In this document: piece after piece, positions 59,841 through 64,000 of the stretch
Numbering within the stretch: the stretch's first letter is position 1
How the letters are laid out: each line of letters opens with the position of its first letter
Source: Streptomyces coffeae
GTDB lineage: Bacteria; Actinomycetota; Actinomycetes; Streptomycetales; Streptomycetaceae
NCBI RefSeq assembly: GCF_016741875.1
Contig: NZ_JAERRF010000038.1
Span: forward strand, 1 to 64,000
Direction: 5' to 3'
DNA length: 64,000 bases
Translations under genes and position numbers: made by a program
The notes under the pieces: generated by a model
Told to the model about the DNA's origin: nothing
Databases searched by the model: none
The model's input: the letters and a program-made list of their open reading frames with translations, nothing else

Positions 59841-62690
59841 GTGGAGCGCGAACGCGAGTGGGATGCGGCAGTACGTGAGCCGCTGGCGTCAGCGGGGAAT
59901 ACCCCGGCGCTGGTGCTCGTCGAGGGAGCGGCTGGGACGGGCAAGAGCCGGTTCGTGGACTGGCTGCTCGCGCAGTCAAAGCTCGGCCGGGCGCCTCGCC
60001 TGACAGTGACGTTCACGTCTTCAGGCGCCTTCGTCGCCCAGGAGCCCACCCGACCGGCAGGGGCCGCGTCGGCGGTGAAGGAGGCCGGGCCCACATGCCG
60101 TCCCGGAGGCCCGCAGACCGGAGGCCCGGTGCCGCCACGGGCGGCTCGACTCGAGGCTGCCTCGCTCGCGGAGCTGGCTGCCTCGCCCGGCACCGGTGCT
60201 CCGGTAGTGCTGGTTGCCGAGGACATGCACCGGGCGAACGAGCAGGACGCACGCGCGCTGCGCAGCGTGTTGGCTCATCCTCCGGCCGGGCTTCTCGCCG
60301 TGCTGACCTATCGCCCCGAGGAACTGGCCCATCCCGGGCTGGTGTTGGGTGCCCGGGTGGGTTACCCGGCCGGGTTGACCATCATCCGGTTACGGCTCGG
60401 ACCACTCAGCGAGCCCGAGGTCCGCCGGATGGCGGTGGACGCGCTGGGCGAGGACCTCTGCTCCAGGCAGTTCATCACCCGGCTTCATGAGCGCTCGGGC
60501 GGAATCGCGCAGGTGGTTGCTGATCTGGCCGCGGAGCTGAGGACGGCCCGTTCCCTGGCGGGCGGAACAGCCAAGCCAGTCGGACGGGGCCGGTTGACAG
60601 CCAGGGACGCGGACGAGGCTGCGGTGCCGGTTCGCCTCACCGAGTTGGTGCTCGGCCGCATGGCGGCGCTGGATGAGGAGCCACAGCGCGTGGCGAAGGC
60701 GGCGGCAGTGCTCGACGGGGCCGCGACCGAGAAGGAGTTGACCTTCGTGGCAGCCCTACCGGAGGGAAACGGCCGCACGGCGCTGACGGCTACGCTCTCC
60801 GGGGCGGTGCTGCACGAGTTCGCACTCGGTCAGTACGGATTCTGCGTACCGGCGGGAGCCGCGGCCGTCCATCAACTGATACCCGGCCCGGTACGGCGGG
60901 AGATGCACGAACGCGCGGCCGAGGCGTTGGTGGCCCGGCGCCCGGTGCCATGGGCGCTCGTGGCACGCCAGCATTTCGCGTCCGGCCGGATCGCGGCGTG
61001 GCTGGGGAGTGTGGAGAAGGCCGCGCATGAGGCCATCGAGGCCGGGAACCACCAGCTGGCGATCTCGTTGCTCGAGGACACGCTGGCACGTCCTGTGGTC
61101 CAGGGGTCGGACAGGGCTCGGCTGGCCTTGATGCTCGCACGCAGTGCGTCCCACGGCCCCCGCTCCGACCGGACCGTGGAGGTCCTGGAACACCTGGTCG
61201 ATGACCCTGCGCTGCCCGCCGCTGCGCGTGGCGAGATCCGCCTGGGCCTCGGTTTAGTTTTGCTCCAGTGTGACCAGGATGGGCAGAGCGGCGATGGTCG
61301 TGCCGAACTCGTCAAAGTTGTTGAGGAGTTGAGTTGCTCCCCGGCGCTGGCGGCGCGGGCGATGTCGGCCCTTGCCTTGCCCTACTGGCCCCGTGGTTCG
61401 CTGGCGGACAGTCTCGCCTGGTTGGCGCGGGCCGAGGCGACAGTGGCCGAGAGTGGGGACGCGGTGGCTGAGGCCGCGGTCGCGGCGAATCGGGCGGCCG
61501 CGCTGCTCAGCGTAGGTGATCCAGACGGGTGGCGGCACCTGGAGCAGCTCCCCCGGGACAACGATGACCTGCGGATTCTCCGGCACTCAGCCCGTGGTCT
61601 GGCCAACGCCGCCAGTGCGGCCACCTGGCTGGGCGAGTACCCGCGAGCGCACGACCTGTTGGCCTCGGCACTGAAGCTGGCCGCCCGCAATGGGCAACGG
61701 TGCGGGCCACAGGCGACTCGGGGCACGTCGCTGCTCTTGAACATGATGACCGGCCACTGGGCGGGCCTGCCCGACCGGGCCCGCACGCTGCTGGCGGAGG
61801 CGGACGAGATGCCGTACCCCGCGGGCGACGCCAGACTGGTCCTCGGCCTGCTCGCCCTGGCGAGGGGCGAGTGGTGCCAGGCGGGCAGCTGGCTCTCCGG
61901 TGCCGGCGTGTTGGAAGACGACGGCCCCGTACCGCGGGTAGTGGCGGCCGCGGGCGGTCGCATCAGGCTCGCGCTGGCCCGCCAGGACCTGGCGGACGCG
62001 GCCCGGGAGGCGGCCGAGGGCTGGGCCAGACTGCGGGCCAAGGCCGTGTGGGTATGGGCGGCCGAACTGGCCCCATGGGCTGTGGAAGCAATCGCCCGGG
62101 CTGGACAGTTGGACACGGCACGGGAGATGGTGGACGAGTTCGCGGCAGGCATCAAGAGCCGACAGGCACCCGCCGCCGCAGCAGCACTGACGTCGTGCCG
62201 AGCGGTACTGGCCGAGGCGGACGGCGAACGCCGCACAGCAGTCGAGCACTTCCGACACGCCCGCACGCGCTACCAGGCACTTCCGCGGCCCTACGAGGCG
62301 GCCCTCGCCGCGGAGGCCGTCGGACGGTGCACCCTGGGTGACAGCACCGATACCGCCGCCGGCATCTCGGAACTGACCACCGCAGCGGACGAGCTGTATG
62401 CCATTGGCGCGACATGGGACGTGGCCCGAGTACGAGCGGAACTGCGGTCACATCCGAGCGCCAGACGCCGCCCGCCAGGCCGTCCCAGCTACGGTGACCG
62501 GCTGTCGCCGCGCGAGCAGGAGACGGCGGAGCTCGCCGGTGCCGGCATGAGCAACCGCGAGATTGCGAGCGCCCTGCACCTGTCCCCACGGACGGTCGAG
62601 CAGCATGTGGCCCGTGCCATCAAGAAGTTGGGGGTCGCCTCCCGGCATGCCCTCGGCTCGATGGCACGCAACGGCGAGCAGGGGAGTTGA
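59841..62690 (+). CDS. LAL-family LuxR regulator
   Basis: A 949-residue LAL regulator. The Walker A motif is intact (VEGAAGTGKSRFVDWLL), Walker B is VVLVAEDMHRANEQD, and a long TPR-like helical region follows. The C-terminal LuxR helix-turn-helix reads LSPREQETAELAGAGMSNRE and HLSPRTVEQHVARAIKKLGV. Start GTG 59841, or GTG 59835 which overlaps the sigma-factor stop; the open frame to 58872 is a shadow of the upstream gene. Coupled to the tethered sigma-like gene, suggesting one signalling unit. Its decayed relatives lie at 21757 and 55735. Confidence 0.9.
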   Translation: MEREREWDAAVREPLASAGNTPALVLVEGAAGTGKSRFVDWLLAQSKLGRAPRLTVTFTSSGAFVAQEPTRPAGAASAVKEAGPTCRPGGPQTGGPVPPRAARLEAASLAELAASPGTGAPVVLVAEDMHRANEQDARALRSVLAHPPAGLLAVLTYRPEELAHPGLVLGARVGYPAGLTIIRLRLGPLSEPEVRRMAVDALGEDLCSRQFITRLHERSGGIAQVVADLAAELRTARSLAGGTAKPVGRGRLTARDADEAAVPVRLTELVLGRMAALDEEPQRVAKAAAVLDGAATEKELTFVAALPEGNGRTALTATLSGAVLHEFALGQYGFCVPAGAAAVHQLIPGPVRREMHERAAEALVARRPVPWALVARQHFASGRIAAWLGSVEKAAHEAIEAGNHQLAISLLEDTLARPVVQGSDRARLALMLARSASHGPRSDRTVEVLEHLVDDPALPAAARGEIRLGLGLVLLQCDQDGQSGDGRAELVKVVEELSCSPALAARAMSALALPYWPRGSLADSLAWLARAEATVAESGDAVAEAAVAANRAAALLSVGDPDGWRHLEQLPRDNDDLRILRHSARGLANAASAATWLGEYPRAHDLLASALKLAARNGQRCGPQATRGTSLLLNMMTGHWAGLPDRARTLLAEADEMPYPAGDARLVLGLLALARGEWCQAGSWLSGAGVLEDDGPVPRVVAAAGGRIRLALARQDLADAAREAAEGWARLRAKAVWVWAAELAPWAVEAIARAGQLDTAREMVDEFAAGIKSRQAPAAAAALTSCRAVLAEADGERRTAVEHFRHARTRYQALPRPYEAALAAEAVGRCTLGDSTDTAAGISELTTAADELYAIGATWDVARVRAELRSHPSARRRPPGRPSYGDRLSPREQETAELAGAGMSNREIASALHLSPRTVEQHVARAIKKLGVASRHALGSMARNGEQGS

Positions 62691-62843
62691 GCAGTCGGCT
62701 GTTCCGAGACCACACACCTGGCCCTGGGCGACGGACCGATTCGACTCGGCAGCGTCCGCGACCCTGCCCAGGCGGTCGTGCGACGGCCCGGCGCCCTGCC
62801 CGAGACCGCACGGCGCCGAAGGTGGCGACGGCCGACGGCCAGC

Positions 62844-62955
62844 CGTGCCGTGAAAGACGTACGCCCGCTTGTCAAAGCGCGTGGCCACGGCCCGGGAGAT
62901 CTTCAAACGGTTGATCAGCCGCTCGACTTCGTTCCTGCGGGCACAGCGCGTGCCG
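62844..62955 (-). mobile_element. IS5-family transposase 3' fragment
   Basis: The minus strand reads RRNEVERLINRLKISRAVAT then RFDKRAYVFHGT, the Glu-containing C-terminal block of IS5-type DDE transposases. No upstream DDE parts are attached. Confidence 0.75.
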
Positions 62956-63074
62956 GGTCGAAACCAGCGGGTCTGCCGCCGTTGCTGCCACGGCGCCCAT
63001 GGTGAGCCCGCTGGTCGCGAGGCTCGGGATCTGCCGTCAGCGGCTGCGCCTGGCGTGCGTTGCCACCGTGCTTC

Positions 63075-63284
63075 GGAGCGTCGAAGTCGACCGTGCATCG
63101 CCGGTTTGCCATCTGGTCCCGCGCCGGGGTCTGGGGATGGCTGCATCAGAAGGTTCTCCAGCACCTGGACGAGCGGGACCTGGTCGGCTTGTCCCGTGCG
63201 GTCCTCGACTCCGCCCATGTCCGCGCTAAAAAAGGGGCCGAACTTGCAGGTCCGAGCCCCATGGACCGGGGTAGGCCCGGTGCG
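63075..63284 (+). mobile_element. IS5-family transposase 5' fragment
   Basis: The plus strand reads KSTVHRRFAIWSRAGVWGWL, LSRAVLDSAHVRAKKG and GPSPMDRGRPG, the N-terminal and first-Asp region of IS1647-like IS5 transposases. Homology stops abruptly at ~63284. Opposite in direction to the fragment at 62844. Confidence 0.8.
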
Positions 63285-63296
63285 GGACGAGCTTCG

Positions 63297-63416
63297 GTCG
63301 CCAAGCTCGAGCAGGACCTGGGCAACTTTCGGGGGCAGTTGCAACTTGTGGCCGTCAAGGTTCAGGTGCACGGTCGAGCCGTCGTCGATGACGTCGTGCA
63401 CCGTGAGCTCCAGCAA
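63297..63416 (-). pseudogene. possible tyrosine-recombinase fragment
   Basis: The piece DDGSTVHLNLDGHKLQLPPK resembles a segment found in streptomycete integrase-like proteins (a DD-xT-LxLGxxxLxLPxP strand pair). It starts exactly where the IS5 fragment ends, as if that element had inserted into it. Weak evidence. Confidence 0.3.
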
Positions 63417-63615
63417 TCTGGTGCATCACAGCCCGAAGAGCGGGACCGGGCCCCGCCGACGGTGTTTGTCGGCGGGGCGCGGCGCTGGGCGCCGGTCGGC
63501 CTGATCCGGAGTTAAGAGCAACGATTGACAGCCGCCCAGGACCGTCTGCCATGCCACGGGCTGCGAGGCGTCCGAGCCCGTGGCCGCCTCACCGTCGCAG
63601 TCTCACGAGGGCGAG

Positions 63616-63800
63616 ATGAGTGACGTGGCCGAGAGGGCGAGGATCCTCGTCGTCGACGATGACCCCGAGGTGCCGAGGTGCGGGCCGCCTTCGAGGACGG
63701 GCTGGCGATCGAGGGCTTCACCGTCCGCGGCGCCGCCGACGGCCTGGACGCGCTGAGCACCGTGGCCAAGTGGAGCCGGACGCCGTCGTCCTGGAAACGG
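63616..63800 (+). pseudogene. frameshifted response-regulator receiver domain
   Basis: ATG 63616 with GAGGGCGAG before it begins ARILVVDDDPEV, a receiver N-terminus. An 8-bp tandem duplication (CCGAGGTG at 63665-63672 and 63673-63680) then shifts the frame. The next frame continues RAAFEDGLAIEGFTVRGAAD and GLDALSTVAKW. A further shift precedes PDAVVLE, and the rest is missing. Confidence 0.8.
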
Positions 63801-64000
63801 CCGTCGATATGGCTTTTGCGTTCCCTGGGTCAGTTGTCAAGGCAGCACTGCCCAGGGTCGAGGTCCCTGCTACGAGGGGGTCAGAACCCAACGACACGGC
63901 CCCGAAGTCCTGGCCCAGACACCAGCCGCAAAGCAGCGGGGGTCACGCGCCACCGCCGTGGCTTGGAATACCGTGTCCGTACCGTGTCTTGGACTCAGGG
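63801..64000. other. window end, nothing supported
   Basis: No gene, hairpin or repeat that I can support. Confidence 0.3.

Noticed and set aside
58872..62690. 1272-codon version of the LAL protein
   Set aside because: The first ~320 codons are the out-of-frame shadow of the sigma-like gene. The LAL homology begins at GTG 59835/59841.

Overview
The window is high-GC actinomycete DNA, almost certainly Streptomyces. The signs are very strong GC3 codon use, GTG starts with AGGAGG-type ribosome sites, SARP and LAL (large LuxR) regulators, XRE/TPR regulators, ECF sigma factors with zinc-finger and membrane tails, and many decayed IS and regulator fragments, as in a chromosome arm or large linear plasmid. 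I saw no rRNA, tRNA or CRISPR array.

Layout. 1-3.2 kb: transposase debris, a small uncharacterised gene and a SARP regulator. 3.1-8.2 kb: a membrane-tethered ECF sigma factor with an extracellular tail, an atypical response regulator and a secreted protein-arginine deiminase. 8.5-10.6 kb: an XRE/TPR regulator with two small partner genes. 10.8-19.2 kb: a minus-strand block with an acyl-CoA-dehydrogenase-like protein, a fatty acid hydroxylase, a flavin reductase, an N-hydroxylase-like flavoprotein, a thioester reductase, a class III aminotransferase and an SRPBCC protein. 19.3-24.0 kb: a decayed gene, putP, an IS630 remnant and an IS605-type element (tnpA/tnpB) sitting in a decayed LAL gene. 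24.1-26.8 kb: an MFS exporter, a small ABM-fold protein and a divergent MerR regulator. 26.9-49.0 kb: the core minus-strand operon, in transcription order discrete ACP, thioesterase, PfaA-like megasynthase, PfaC-like megasynthase, PfaD enoyl reductase, two ~600-residue acyl-CoA-dehydrogenase-like proteins and a FAD oxidoreductase fused to a cupin. 49.5-53.2 kb: pathway regulators (SARP and LAL). 53.4-64 kb: a graveyard of pseudogenes (integrase, sigma factor, LAL, nSTAND-WD40, SARP 5' end, IS5 fragments, response regulator) around an intact tethered sigma factor and LAL pair.

How it may work (inference). A polyunsaturated-fatty-acid-type synthase (PfaA, PfaC and PfaD homologues) builds a long, probably polyunsaturated acyl chain on tandem ACPs. 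Three paralogous acyl-CoA-dehydrogenase-like proteins and the FAD/cupin protein may desaturate or oxidise it. The thioester reductase would release an aldehyde and the aminotransferase would turn it into an amine. A two-component flavoprotein pair resembling amine N-hydroxylase plus flavin reductase may then add an N-O bond, and an FA2H-type enzyme may hydroxylate carbon. The expected product is a lipid amine, cyclic imine alkaloid or N-oxygenated (hydroxylamine, oxime, nitrone or azoxy) lipid. No phosphopantetheinyl transferase or glycerol-acyltransferase gene is visible, so this looks like secondary rather than membrane-lipid metabolism.
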